A stretch of 64,000 nt of DNA from Onthophagus taurus (taxonomy: Eukaryota; Arthropoda; Insecta; Coleoptera; Scarabaeidae), in assembly GCF_036711975.1 (NCBI RefSeq), contig NC_091967.1:14012001-14076000 (forward strand), read 5' to 3'. This document shows, in pieces, positions 35,795-47,400 of the stretch (position 1 is the first letter of the stretch; every line of letters begins with the position of its first letter). A program made the translations under genes and the position numbers. Below the pieces are notes generated by a model, which ran no database searches, was not told the DNA's origin, and saw nothing but the letters and a program-made list of their open reading frames with translations.

Positions 35795-36540
35795 ATGGAA
35801 CCCGTCTTTTTAAACGTTTATGATATAGTATTTACTGCAAGTAGTGTAACATCTAATCTAGGATTAGGTGTTTATCATTCAGGTAATACTTAATTTGTTT
35901 TAATGATTTATTAATTTTAATAATTTTTAATACACCAATTTAGGAGTTGCAGTTTATAACACCGAATACACATTTTTTGGGCATGAAGATAACACAACAG
36001 GGGTTTTTGAAATGTCGCCAAATGATGATACACAATTAGGGCACCAATTTAAATTTCGGTACGAAATAATTTTTTTAGTTAATAATCTCCAAATCTTTGA
36101 TTTTAATATTTCTTAGAGAAAGTATTCTTCTTGGATATACAGCACTTTCAAGAAATCAAATTGAAGATGTTTTGCGTAAATTGGAATTGGATTTTCCTGG
36201 AAATAGTTATCATTTAACAAACAGAAATTGCAATCATTTCTCAAATGAATTTTCAAATGTAAGTTATGTGTATTTGTTGTATTAATTGTGCCTTAAGATA
36301 ACGTTATCGTTTTATCAATGAGTCATTATACTTGAAATACTTCACATTTCATTCATTTTCGAGAAAAAATTACTTATATCAACTTATAGTTTAATTTATT
36401 TTCAGATTATTTGTAAAGAAAATATTCCATTATGGGTGAATCGTTCAGCATACTTTGGAAGTTGGATTTATTGGGGAATTAAACCATTTAAATCAATTTT
36501 TCAATCATGCCAATCAAATCCACCAAGTTTAACTCATTAA
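35795..36540 (+). CDS. DESI2-like PPPDE-family thiol peptidase (deSUMOylating isopeptidase type), 4 exons
   Basis: Exons are 35795-35882, 35944-36058, 36117-36258 and 36406-36540, all GT-AG, giving 159 residues. The start MEPVFLNVYD is nearly identical to the DESI2 N-terminus. The catalytic pair of the PPPDE fold is present: His28 in GLGVYHSG and Cys106 in NRNCNHFSNEF. Family landmarks GVFEMSP, LGHQFKFRESILLGYT, FPGNSYHLTN and PLWVNRSAYFGSW are in order. DESI proteins cleave SUMO or ubiquitin from substrates using this Cys-His dyad; DESI2 is mainly cytoplasmic. The protein is shorter than vertebrate DESI2 (about 194 aa) because the C-terminal tail after the fold is trimmed. The usual GREFAYGGH block is altered to NTEYTFFGH. 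Confidence 0.93.
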
Positions 36541-36607
36541 TACAAACGTTTCTCTTTAAAGGGATATTTATATTTGATGATGTGTTCAATAAGAAATTAC
36601 TTTGTTA

Positions 36608-36978
36608 TAGTAAAATCTCGATATAACGGATTAATACCTGGAAGGGAGCGTCAGTTATAGCCAAAAGTCTTCTACTACCTTTAGTGTTAGTTCTGGTTTT
36701 AGTTTAATGAAAATTATACAACAATCTAACGCTGAATAACAACTAAAACAATAAAATAACACTAACATTAGAACTAGTTCTAGTGTTAGTTCTACATTTA
36801 GTTCAATAACAATATATAACAATCTAGCCCTAAATAACAAATAAAACGAGAATTAACACTAAAGTTAGTTCTAAAACTGAATACGCACGGCTAAACCCGA
36901 AACTTTCTAATTCTAGGTCTAGTGTTACCTAGTTCTAGTTTTAGTTCAATAAGAATATACAATATCGAGGTTTTACTA
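36608..36978. mobile_element. CTAG-rich MITE with pogo-like ends
   Basis: This 371-bp element lies between TA dinucleotides (36606-36607, 36979-36980). Its ends are inverted repeats, TAGTAAAATCTCGATAT and, from the other side, TAGTAAAACCTCGATAT, like the CAGTAAAACCTCGATATAACG ends of pogo/Tigger elements. The inside is an imperfect palindrome of alternating TTAGTTCTAGTTTTAG and its complement, with ACAACAATCTAGC and CTGAATAACAA at the centre. It starts 68 bp after the DESI-like stop, so it may lie in or near the 3' UTR. There is no ORF. Confidence 0.75.
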
Positions 36979-36980
36979 TA

Positions 36981-39900
36981 CTTCTATAGATTATAAGACT
37001 CTTCTCGTTTTGGAATAGATCTTATTATCCCCATTTCTGAAATTCGGAAAGATGGTGTATTTTTCTCGTGGAATTTTAGGATAAATTGTACATAAAAGAA
37101 GTCGAACATCCAACATTTATAATTGTATTTATATTTTTTATTAAAGTTAATTAATCCACTTAACTGTTGTTTGAGTACTTTATATCTAGGAAGTTTCTCA
37201 TCCTATTTGAGTGATAAAATTTAATTAATATCCTCGCAGAGTTCATAGAGAGGCAAGATGTACCGTGTCGATTAATGGCTCTTCAACTAAATCCACTTAT
37301 GTTAGACAAAAGATCTCTGAACAATGAAAACCATTAGATAGGTGGAGAACGTTCGGGAATACGTATATAATACGGCATGATATCACGCGATGTAGGTTAC
37401 CATTAAATTCCGGTTATTCCATTCCATTTCTAAGTTTGTGTTCACATTAACTGTATAACGCAGTAGGTTAATTCATCATCAATCGTACACACTCGCGTTT
37501 AATGTTTTCATAAATGCGGGTTAGAAGGAACTTCGATTTTTTGCAAGCTGATTCATTTCCAATTCAATTAGACTAGATCTACGGTACTAGTTTAAAAACC
37601 ACTTCGCATACCAAATATAATTATTTTCGTTCGTTCGTCTAGAGTTCGGGGTTTATAAAACAGTTTTATCATAGAAGCAAATAAAACCCGCTTAGGTCGG
37701 TTAATTAACAAACAACAAAAACAAAATGGGTGCAATTTGCCAAAGGTTTCAGGGAATAAATCTGCATTTGTAACTTTTCGTGCCAAATAAAACCGCAGTT
37801 TCCAAGGAATTCATTTAGCTTAATCTACTTAAACAATTGCGAGCCCGTTCAGAAGAGTTTCGAACATTTGTAGCAAACTAAAGGACGCTCGATGCCGGAG
37901 GTGGACTTTCGCTAACTTCTTCCTCAGTTCGGTTTTCCTCTTGTTACGTCGTCAGTTTGAAACACGATTAAAAGAAGTCAGCGATTTCAGCAAGAAAACT
38001 TTTTATTTTGATTTTGTTGTATTGATTAATCAAACTTAACAAATAATAACATTATGTTAATTTAATAATTAATGAATTTTAAATTAAACTTTGCTTTCTC
38101 TGGAATAAAGTAGTTCTAATCTTTGTTAAAAGTCTGTAATAATTATATATAAATAATTAATTCAATCAATACACATAAATCACTATTATCTTAGGGACAA
38201 AAGCGTCTTGTCTGAACAATGAAGTCATTTCCCTATGAGACCTGTAGGTACAAATTACACAGACGATAATACAAGGTGCTTAATAGACTATAATAGGATT
38301 TGCGATAATACGGAGGACATAATATCGAATGCTATTATATTGATTATTAAAGTTATAATTACCTGTGACAAGGTACACGTTCGTAGTTTAAATTTGTTCT
38401 GAATAAAGCATATGGAATTGCTGTTTACTGGACGGTTTCACGGATATTCTCGGTGTAAAATGGACTTCACGTTCTAGAATCATTATCTGGTCCAAGAGGA
38501 TTTGCTGACCCACGTCGCATCGATTTGAGCAAACCACACTGCCGTTGCACGTGCAACGAGTACGTTATAACGGTTGGAATCGGAGAGTAATGGTATTCTT
38601 ACCATAGACTGAAAGAAAAATAGTACGCTGTCTGTAATCGGATAGAATATTTTGTGGGAAGATTTAGCACAAACAAATATTTACTGTGCTATAAAGTGAA
38701 TGTATTGGGCGAGATTGAAAATGTGTATATTTTAAATAAATATTAATTTATTTATTTACAAAAAGATGTGTTTTTTTTTGGTAATTATTCCTTGAGAATT
38801 ATCTGAAAAAAAAAATTAAATAAAATTAATACAATAAAATTAAATATGCGATATACCATAAAATGGAACAAAGTAGCTATCTCATCTAATAAAGGTAGGT
38901 TCTCAGTATATGATGTGTGTAATCTAATCCTGACCAACTTCGGTGTTCTATGTATATTCGTGTGGTCCGCTGGCTCTACGCGACAATAAGCTTGGAACTT
39001 GGCCAAACGTGTAATTCATAAATGTAAAACGTGCTGTAGTAGGCACATTTTAGTAACCACTAAACCATATTCTGTAGACGACGTATAACATAAACGAACA
39101 ATTCTGAAAATAATCTACATTCAAAATTATTTCCTCTAAATCCCGATATTTAACTTTCTCCGCTGGTGGAAAGCCAATTTACAAAAAGAACTATACCCTT
39201 TGTCGTTTACTTGACGACCTTGCAGAGTTGGCAAATTCCATTTTCATAATTACAGGGAGGTCTTTTGTTTGTATCCCCAACGTAAAACGAACTCACGTAA
39301 TAACCGTTCTTTTTCTTGAAAGGAAGCTATAATGCTAACGAAGTGGCCCGTTACGTTCAGTTCGCTATCGAACTGGCTTCAATTCAAATCGATTAGCTTC
39401 ACCAAGCTGTAGAGGAAACTTTTAATTAAAATTGAAAATAAGCTATGGTACGGTATTCTTATTTTTCAATTCAATAATCTATACATATTAATAAAATAAA
39501 GCTACAAACACTACTTACGAAATGAATATGTAAAAGATGTTAAATTAATGGAAATTGAAAAAGTTTTTATGTAAAAATTAAAATTTTTTAACCGAAAATT
39601 TCAATTGTTCTCGTTAAACTCGTTGTGATTTTTAACGTTATTATATGTTCGTAATTGATCCATAATTAATTAATCCCCAGTTGTAAATAGCTAATTGCGT
39701 AGCTTCGAAAGCTAAAAAATAGTCCGTAAAATGCAATTTTCAGCTGCAAAGAGCAATTCGGCGTAGGAAATTCAATTGAATATGCCAACGCTTTTTTTCC
39801 TCAGCACCGAACGTCCCAAACCTACAAACCTAATTTGCGTGGGCAGATGAGCTAGCTTAATTCAATTAATCCAACGACCGGTTGTAATCCATTTTGAATT

Positions 39901-40800
39901 GATTGAGCGTCTGCCTGCGCAAGTTCAGACTAACCCATCTTTGGTATATATTTAATTAATCAACGACTTATTACGTTATTTAATTATTAACGAAATTTCA
40001 TAACAATTCATTTTTCATTATTAACTTAACTAAATAAGTTATAAATATCATTTTTATAATTGATGATGACGTAATGGATATTCTTGTAAGAGTATTTTTC
40101 AACATTTTTGTTCTAAACATGTTACAGTGAATATCGTTGATACCACACAGATAGGGTCGCTGACAAAAGGAGAGAATGGCCACCACAGAAAAGCAAAGTG
40201 GACCTCTCCACATTGGGCACGAAAAGCCATTGAAGAGAACCCTTGATTGAATTTCAAAGGTTTAGTCCCGGGAAGGGAAAGCTTTCTGCTTCGCGTTATG
40301 GCGTTAGGTAGCACAACGGATTCCCGTGCACTTAACGGGCTATAATAAGCATCGATCGTCGTCCGTTTTAAGCCACTTTGTCGTGCCCACTTAACCTGTT
40401 CCGTAACTTTTGCTGCAGGAAAAGTGCTCGCCTTTTAAATATACTCGCTTTTTGGAAACGCCTTTCGGTGTCGTTATCTAGCCCTGCAAACTAAACGGTT
40501 TTATAACTTCACCTAAACGAAGTAAGTGGGTTAATAGCCACGAATATCAAACAGAAACTAAAACTTTATATTAAAATGTGACACGTTGAAAATGTATGGA
40601 TTTGGATTTAGAAGAGATTTAACGCAGCTTTGTGATATAGTATGTGACAGCTGTTCCGGTGGGAGTCACGTTTTTAATTTTGAACCATTCACCGGCCTAC
40701 TGCCGCAACGCAGATCTTACTCGCATCAGTGCGGAAACTTTTAATATTGCAACGAAAGGAAATATTTCATTATTAATATTTAAAAATCTATGTATAATCC
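36981..40800. other. Gene-poor intergenic sequence
   Basis: No exon, RNA gene or repeat is recognised. This begins a roughly 24-kb interval between the DESI-like gene and the glutamate receptor gene. Confidence 0.4.
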
Positions 40801-40801
40801 G

Positions 40802-41820
40802 TTTACATACCGATATCTACGTTGTCATTAGAGATAGCGGAATATTAAATACACCACCGGGTATTGTCCTGTCAATACTCGGTAATTTGAAATAGTTTGA
40901 AAAGAATAAAAGAATTTGAATAATTTGAAAAGAACATATTATGGGCGTACTCAAAAACCAGGCCTTATAAACAAACCTTATACATAGAATCGGTACATTG
41001 ACCTTTCTTAATACAACTTTTTTGTTTGGTGGGAACAAAAAATTAAAGCAGTATCATATAGGTAATCTTCTGCTTTAGACAGCAGTATATAACTTTAGTA
41101 GATCGCATGGTAGTACAAGGATCATGTTATTACAAGCGGTTTTTGAAATATTTTGGCAAAAATATTTGTGTGACCATGCGATCTAGTAAAGTTATATACC
41201 ATTGTATAGAGCAGAAAATTTCCTATGCATTGTAAATGGTCCAGGAGTTTTGTCGGTATCATATAAGAAAGTTATGACGTCGTAAACATTTACATACTGG
41301 AATCATATGTAGTTTTTGCAGTTTTTTGGGGGAAAATACTTGTACAACCATACGATCTACTAAAGTTATATACCACTATACAGAGCAGAAAATTTCCTAT
41401 ACACTCTATGTGGTTCCGGAGTTTTGTCGGTATCATATAAGAAGGTTATGACGTCGTACATAGGGCACATAGGGTTACATAGGGCAATTATATGCAGCTT
41501 TTGCAGTTTTTTGGGGGAAATTGCTTGTGCAATCGTGCGATCTACTAAGGTTATATATATACCACTGTAGAGAGCGGAAAATTTCTTATACGTTCTATAT
41601 GGTACCTGAGGTTTGTCAATATCATATAAGAAAGTTATGACGCCATAAACATTTACATACGGCAATTATACGTGGTTTTTGCAGTTTTTTGGGGGGAAAA
41701 CGACAGAATATGATATTGACACGACGAAATCCGGTTTTACATGAAGAAATGATCGGACTTTCTAGTAGTGTATTTAGTATTCCGCTATCTCTAAAGACAA
41801 CGAAGATATCGCCTTGTAAA
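40802..41820. mobile_element. About 1-kb inverted-repeat element enclosing a tandem array
   Basis: The first 60 bp (40802-40861) and last 60 bp (41761-41820) are inverted repeats at about 83 percent identity; both contain AGAGATAGCGGAATA and AAATACAC. Between them lies a tandem array (41080-41700). There is no transposase. A non-autonomous DNA transposon carrying a minisatellite is the simplest reading. Confidence 0.7.
41080..41700. repeat. Minisatellite, unit about 173-185 bp, three direct units plus one inverted piece
   Basis: Units share GCGATCTA-TAAAGTTATATACCA, GAGCAGAAAATTTCCTAT, GTTTTGTCGGTATCATATAAG, AAGTTATGACGTCGTA and TTGCAGTTTTTTGGGGG. The landmark falls near 41179, 41352 and 41537. 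At 41087-41112 the start of the unit appears inverted (TATAACTTTAGTAGATCGCA). Because the unit is open on the minus strand, a 99-codon frame (41366-41665) repeats the words ITFLYD and RKFSALYSGI. Confidence 0.8.
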
Positions 41821-43540
41821 GTAGGTGGATAAACAAGGGTAACAGTTAGCTGAGAGGTTTATTGTTGTCCTCGCACAGGTTTTACACTTTTATCTGTGAA
41901 TAAATCATTATTAAGGTACATTATGAGTTAAATTCTAAAAATTTTATTGGTTACTTTGTCATGTCAGATACAAACAGCACACCACATTACACACCGTATG
42001 ACGGATTAACCTCATTGTACTCTCTAAATAGTCCTCCAAGAATCACATCAAATTACTGGACTGCGCGCTTTACGCGCCAAATAATTTAAAAAAGGCTCAG
42101 ATTATAGAGATAAATAAATTACTGTTTAAAACACCATATTTAAATTAAGATGATTTCAAGAATTTACTATTTAAGTAATCCTATGGTATTTGGGTTTTAC
42201 GTTCTCCCTTAGCAATAAAGTAAAAAGGCAAAGTGGAATTCGAGTTTAATCAGCATTAGTTAAAATAATCGTAACGCTTTTATTACCCAACCGTTTCGTC
42301 AATACTAAAAAGATATAGCGTGCGAGAAACGTAACATTTTCTAAGTTGAAATTTTCATATGAATTGAAGGTGGCAAAACGTCAAGACATTCTCGCGCAGA
42401 ATTCTTTTGGGATTTTATATGATAGCGGTGTAACTTTAAGAAATAACTATACCTTCAACTTAAAAATTCAATTTCATACAAAGCAGCCGCTTCGAAGCAG
42501 AATTGTCCCCGAACCCACATCAAAAACATACTTATGCAAATGTGTATTTTAAAATGTATTAACATTGGAAATGTCAAATCGTTCTCAGTGTTTCAGGCCG
42601 TGTTCCTCCGGGAGACATGAGCATGCAAATTTGTGCAGCTGTAGAAGAACGTAAATATAGGTGACAGATAAAGGATGCAGCATTACAATTTAAGCTCTTA
42701 TACAAATTTCGTGCATCCATTGGGCGAAGAGTAGGCGCTTTAAACCAAATGTCGTCGGCGAAACGCTACGGCCAACTGGGATTTACTGACAAATTCAAGG
42801 GGATTACAAGTCAACGTCAGCGTTGCGTTGTCTTTGTCGTCGTCCTGATCTTATCTCGGTTGTTTCCAAAGGTTACATTCTTGATATTAAAACGGTTAAG
42901 TGCGTGTACCTTCATTGCAAAGATGAGAAACTAAAAATATGGTTGATAAGATCGATTTTGGTGAATTCTTCAAAATTTATCTTATCAAGTTAATGGTTAT
43001 TAGAATACAGGCTTAATTAACTAATCAAATTTTGGTGACCTGGAAAAGTGAGCATCTTGCCTTCGTTTCTGCGGAACATTTTATTATTAATTTTGCTCAG
43101 TAACTCAATTTAAAAGGCGCAGGATCGTCATTTAATCCCGGTTTTACTGCGGGAGAAAAATTAAAATTGCTTTTGTAAAGCTCCAAGCTTCCTTCCTACT
43201 CTGAGTTATTACCAATAAAACCGCATTAAAGGACGATTTTTCATTTATCCCATCTTAAAAACCAAATCTAGTTTATTATTTCATATTTTAATTTGATAAT
43301 TTTAAGATTTTAGATTACGTACCAAAGTATTTACACGAGATTGTATTTGGTCACTTATACCTAAAAATAAGTGATGAAGATGATCAACGTTTATTGCTGC
43401 AACTATAATTTGATACCTATTGGTTCTGATATAAGAAAGATTATATAAGATTCGAGGTAGCCTTCAAAGCAGAAGTAAATATCATAGAAATAAGCTAATA
43501 AAAGAAAGAAATTTAGACGACATTGATAATATACTTGGGA
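41821..43540. other. Unassigned intergenic sequence
   Basis: Short frames at 42346-42552 and 42749-42934 have no recognised domain. Nothing else is supported. Confidence 0.35.
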
Positions 43541-43544
43541 TATA

Positions 43545-44310
43545 GATGTGATCCAGAAATTTAGAAACCAGCGAATTACATCAATATCTCGACTATTCCT
43601 TGCTAAGGTTGTTGGGGACGGCGTGTCTAAAAGGAAATGGTGTTTAGAAGTACATAGTAATAATTGTTTTAAATGCTTGTTTGTACATAATGGAACATTG
43701 GTGCAAACAGACAACATTGATGACATAGAAAAACAAGATGATAATATTTGCCCATTTCTTCAAATGCTGTTAATATTATTTCAAGCTCAATTTTTTTAAT
43801 TTTGTATGTAATAGTGACTTTGCTAGAGAAGAAGTTTATAATTGTGACGAAATCTGGAAAAATTGGAAAGCTCTGCTTTGAAAATGTAAAGCTTAGGAAA
43901 GCATGTAAGAAGCGTAAAAGCTGGTGGTGACTATGCCACATTGTCTCTATTAAGAAGAGACAACGATGTTTCAAAAAGTTAATCTAGCTTTAAGTGATGA
44001 GGTGGCGAAACTGTGTTGGTTAGTTCCTGATTTTTATGATTCCGCTGAATATGATGCTGCGGAATGGTTTGATATGACAAAAATGATCTGGGATATTGTC
44101 AACACGACAGTGAAACTGAAGAGGATCTTGCAGATGACAACTACCTCGAATGTATTTGATTTTATCAGATTTTACCAATGACTTAATGTTCATTAGAACT
44201 TTCCAAACAACATCACTGGAAGCTAAAGAAATATTCAATGGGCACTTGCGAACTGAGTTTGTCTTTAACACCTCTAAAAATAGCTTAAAACTCAAAATTT
44301 TATTCTGATC
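43545..44310 (+). mobile_element. Possible DNA-transposon protein remnant
   Basis: Broken plus-strand frames (43548-43799, 43966-44181 and a frame to about 44308) read in series like a degenerate protein: KRKWCLEVHSNNCFKCLFVHNG, then ALSDEVAKLCWLVPDFYDSA and MIWDIVNT, then FNGHLRTEFVFNTSKNSL. The second part has the flavour of P-element/THAP9-type transposases, where a '--ALS--VA' segment is followed by '-F-------WDI-N'. The match is weak and from memory, so another element type or chance remains possible. Confidence 0.3.
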
Positions 44311-44319
44311 TACAAACCA

Positions 44320-46190
44320 ATATTTTCCAATTTCATTTCACGTTAACAACGTGAATTCGTTAACAAGCAGACGTCCAACGTAAAATCCGTAAATGAAAGA
44401 CTCATGGCGTGTGGCGGCGTTGAAACTTTTTTAGCAGGGATCTGATTTCCAACCCTTGTTTAGAGACAGGGTTTCAATTTTGAGTATTAATTGCGAAAGG
44501 TAGAAACGGATGCACGCGATGCATTCGCGATTCTAAATGGCTCACGTAGTATTCGCAGTTCTAGTTTTGGTATCCTGTTGAAATTCTATATTCGCCACCG
44601 GAATAAGAATGCGACACGCCGTGTTGTACGCCGCATTCAAAATCCAAATACGTCCGAGCTTCTCGCAGTATTGTTAACATGGAATATATAAACGAAAATA
44701 CTCATACTACTATAATGGCATTATACAATTCATTTGAGGTTTCGCAAATTGTTTATTTCATTTAGTACTTTCAAAATTATTATTTTTTAATTTAATACAT
44801 TAAATAATAAATTATAATGTGATTATGTTATATTAATTAAATGAAATTGGTGGTGGGTACTTGAAACTTAATACTAAACTTTTCTACAACTTTCGACCTA
44901 AACTTCGAAACAGGAAATGTTAAGTACATGGTGGCACCTATTTGCATACCAAAGTTAAACCGGAACTAGTCAGGAAGGTACTATATTTATAACGAATTCT
45001 CGTGCTTAACTGAAGTTATCTACATCGTAACCGCTTTTCGTAAAAGTTAATTTTTAAAACCTTTTCGGCGTATATGTTTGGCGTCGATGTTTGTACATTT
45101 TATTTTTCTTTTTCGTTATTTTCCTTCAAAATTCTTTTTCGAATTCAATTGTACAGAACACTACGATTACCTTTAATTTACTAAAGCACGTTAACATTAG
45201 GAGAAACGCAACAAATAAAAATAATTACGTGCTTATTTCAAAGGGATGAGAAAAAAGACCTTGAAACGAAACGGCCTGTGTTAATGATCAGATAGGACTC
45301 ACCTTTTATTCTTATTTTCTTCTGTTCCCCCTTTCTAATTAGCCATCCCCTTATCATCCAGCTATAGGCATTGTGTATTATTCCTTTGAGAACGCTGTTC
45401 TTTACCACTGCACTTTGGAACGTTCATCTGTGGAAATTACGTGAGTGTTTCCACCAAGAAAAAATCTACCTGCATCAGCCCGAAATGTACAATTTACATT
45501 GCCGATATGAATTTTATTTGTAAATAAATAGATTCATTACGTATTAATATTAAATTAATAATAAATTATTAATTAAATTAGCAGCGTAATGATTTCTAAA
45601 ATAAATATTGGTACAAATTAATTAATTTAAAATTAAGCTTTATTAATTTAAGCTAACATCGATTACGTGAAATTCAAATAACGATTTCATATAATACCTT
45701 TACTTACAACCTCAAATTCATGTTGAACATCGCAACTACAATTCTCCACAAATAACCGTAATGTTAAAATCCTCCGGTGAACATGTTGAATTTAGTTCCG
45801 GGTTTCTAACATTCGATTTACCGGCAGCACAAGTTCGGGAACGTTCATTTTGCGGATATCCTCTGACAAGTTTCGGTCCCTCAAAGCGCAGGTTTGGTTC
45901 GTATACTTCCGACCAACGATGAAGACATTGAACCTAACATAATTTCGACCAAATTTCCGATAACGCGGTGTCGTCGATCTTAAGTTCATGTTCTTGGCAA
46001 ACTGGATTTGTTGATTTTATGGTCCTTCGATTTCAGATATTGTTCCTTGTTCGTTACGCTACACACTTTCAACTTGTCCCAACGGTGTCGTACAAATGCT
46101 CACTCGTTTCAGACGATTTACCTGGAGGAAATTGATTTCAAATAATGAATTGTGTTTACATGTTTTTACAACTCGAATGTTTTTCGTTCC
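44320..46190. other. Unassigned intergenic sequence
   Basis: No gene is seen. The stretch 45530-45660 is very AT-rich with repeated TTAATTAA-type words. Confidence 0.35.
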
Positions 46191-46194
46191 AGGT

Positions 46195-46475
46195 TTAGTG
46201 TTAGTTCTACTTTTAATTCAATAAAAATGTATAACGATTTAGCACTGAATAACAATTAAAACTAGAACTGACACTAGACCTAGAACTAGAAACATTCGAG
46301 TTTAGCCGTGTTAAAAGACATACGGCTAAACCCGAATGTTTCTAGTTCTATGTCTAGTGTTAGTTTTACTTTTAGTTCAATAAAAATATACAACAATCTA
46401 GCACTGAATAACAATTAAAACTATAACTACCATCTCAATATACATCGTGTTATATTGAGGTTTTACTGTAATAAG
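46195..46475. mobile_element. CTAG-rich repeat family, double copy
   Basis: Two units in tandem each contain TAGTGTTAGTTCTACTTTTA (or close), TTCAATAAAAAT, TAGCACTGAATAACAATTAA. They are joined by a palindrome, GAGTTTAGCCGTG and CATACGGCTAAACCC. The right end TATTGAGGTTTTACTGTA matches the pogo-like terminus; the left terminus is lost. Confidence 0.7.
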
Positions 46476-46479
46476 TATT

Positions 46480-47030
46480 TAGTAATAAAGTTGGCTCGAT
46501 GTTGCTACATGACACTTAAGACGAATCATTTAAAATCATAAGTTGCGGAACCCTCTAAGTGAACCTACGGGGTTTTCAATTTACAACCCTTCTCGTCGTT
46601 CACGTAGGAGCCGTAATAATTCTAAAGTCTATTAGGTCGTAAAACTTCGTTTCTGTTGAGGACAACCGAAATTCAGCTGAAAGCGTCAAGACAACGTACC
46701 CATTTAAAATTTACAACCGGAATAGATAAAAGACGTTCTCTTCAATGTACGTCTCTTTCTATCTTTGTACATCTTTCTTTATCCGTAAGCTTAAAGTTGT
46801 TGGCACGGAACGTTGACGTTGAAACGGTTCAAAGTTTGGGTGGATTAACTTTGAGTTTCGGTGTTTCTACGGTTCAACTTATTTTCTCTTCGGTGCAGTT
46901 TTTCCGATGTAGGATCAAATGCGGTGGCAGGAAAAGGGAATACGGGCAACGGCGGTGGGCTTTGCATCGATAGGCTTTTACAAAATTGAATTTTGTGCCA
47001 GTTATGAGTTTTCGATTTAGCGAATCGCCG
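46480..47030. other. Unassigned intergenic sequence
   Basis: A 105-codon plus-strand open frame (46656-46973) has no recognised motif, no family resemblance and lies in gene-poor DNA. I do not call it a gene. Confidence 0.35.
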
Positions 47031-47035
47031 TATAA

Positions 47036-47400
47036 AAGTTTTCCATCTGGCGTCTAAGTTTTTGTATTCTGCTGTTGTCTGGGAAGTTGAACGAGAATAA
47101 ACTTTCCACGATATTTGGCGGATCGTAAAGCCCCTAAATTTTCAATTACAAAAATTAATGAAAATAAAAATTAATTTGTAATTCAATTTTAATTTCGAAG
47201 ACTTAAAAACGGAAACATTTGGGTCTCAATTCAAAAAATAGATAAAACCGTGGGTTTCTATCTTTTTATTGATAAACTACGAGATTCGGAACGTTTTTAA
47301 AAAACAGTTTTCCATCTGCCGCCTAGGTTTTCAATAAGTTTTCAAGAAAAAGTAGTTCAATTTTGATTTCTAAGACGTAAAAATGGAAACATTTGGGTGT
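47036..47400. repeat. Diverged direct repeats, period about 270 bp
   Basis: AGTTTTCCATCTG-CG-CTA and ATGGAAACATTTGGGT-type blocks occur at about 47036/47208 and again at about 47306/47384. This is a short two-unit direct repeat. A middle block (AAAACCGTGGGTTTCT...GATTCGGAACG) is related to 49465-49515. Confidence 0.5.

Noticed and set aside
46656-46973. 105-codon plus-strand open frame
   Set aside because: No recognisable motif, biased composition, isolated in gene-poor DNA; it could be real but I cannot support it.
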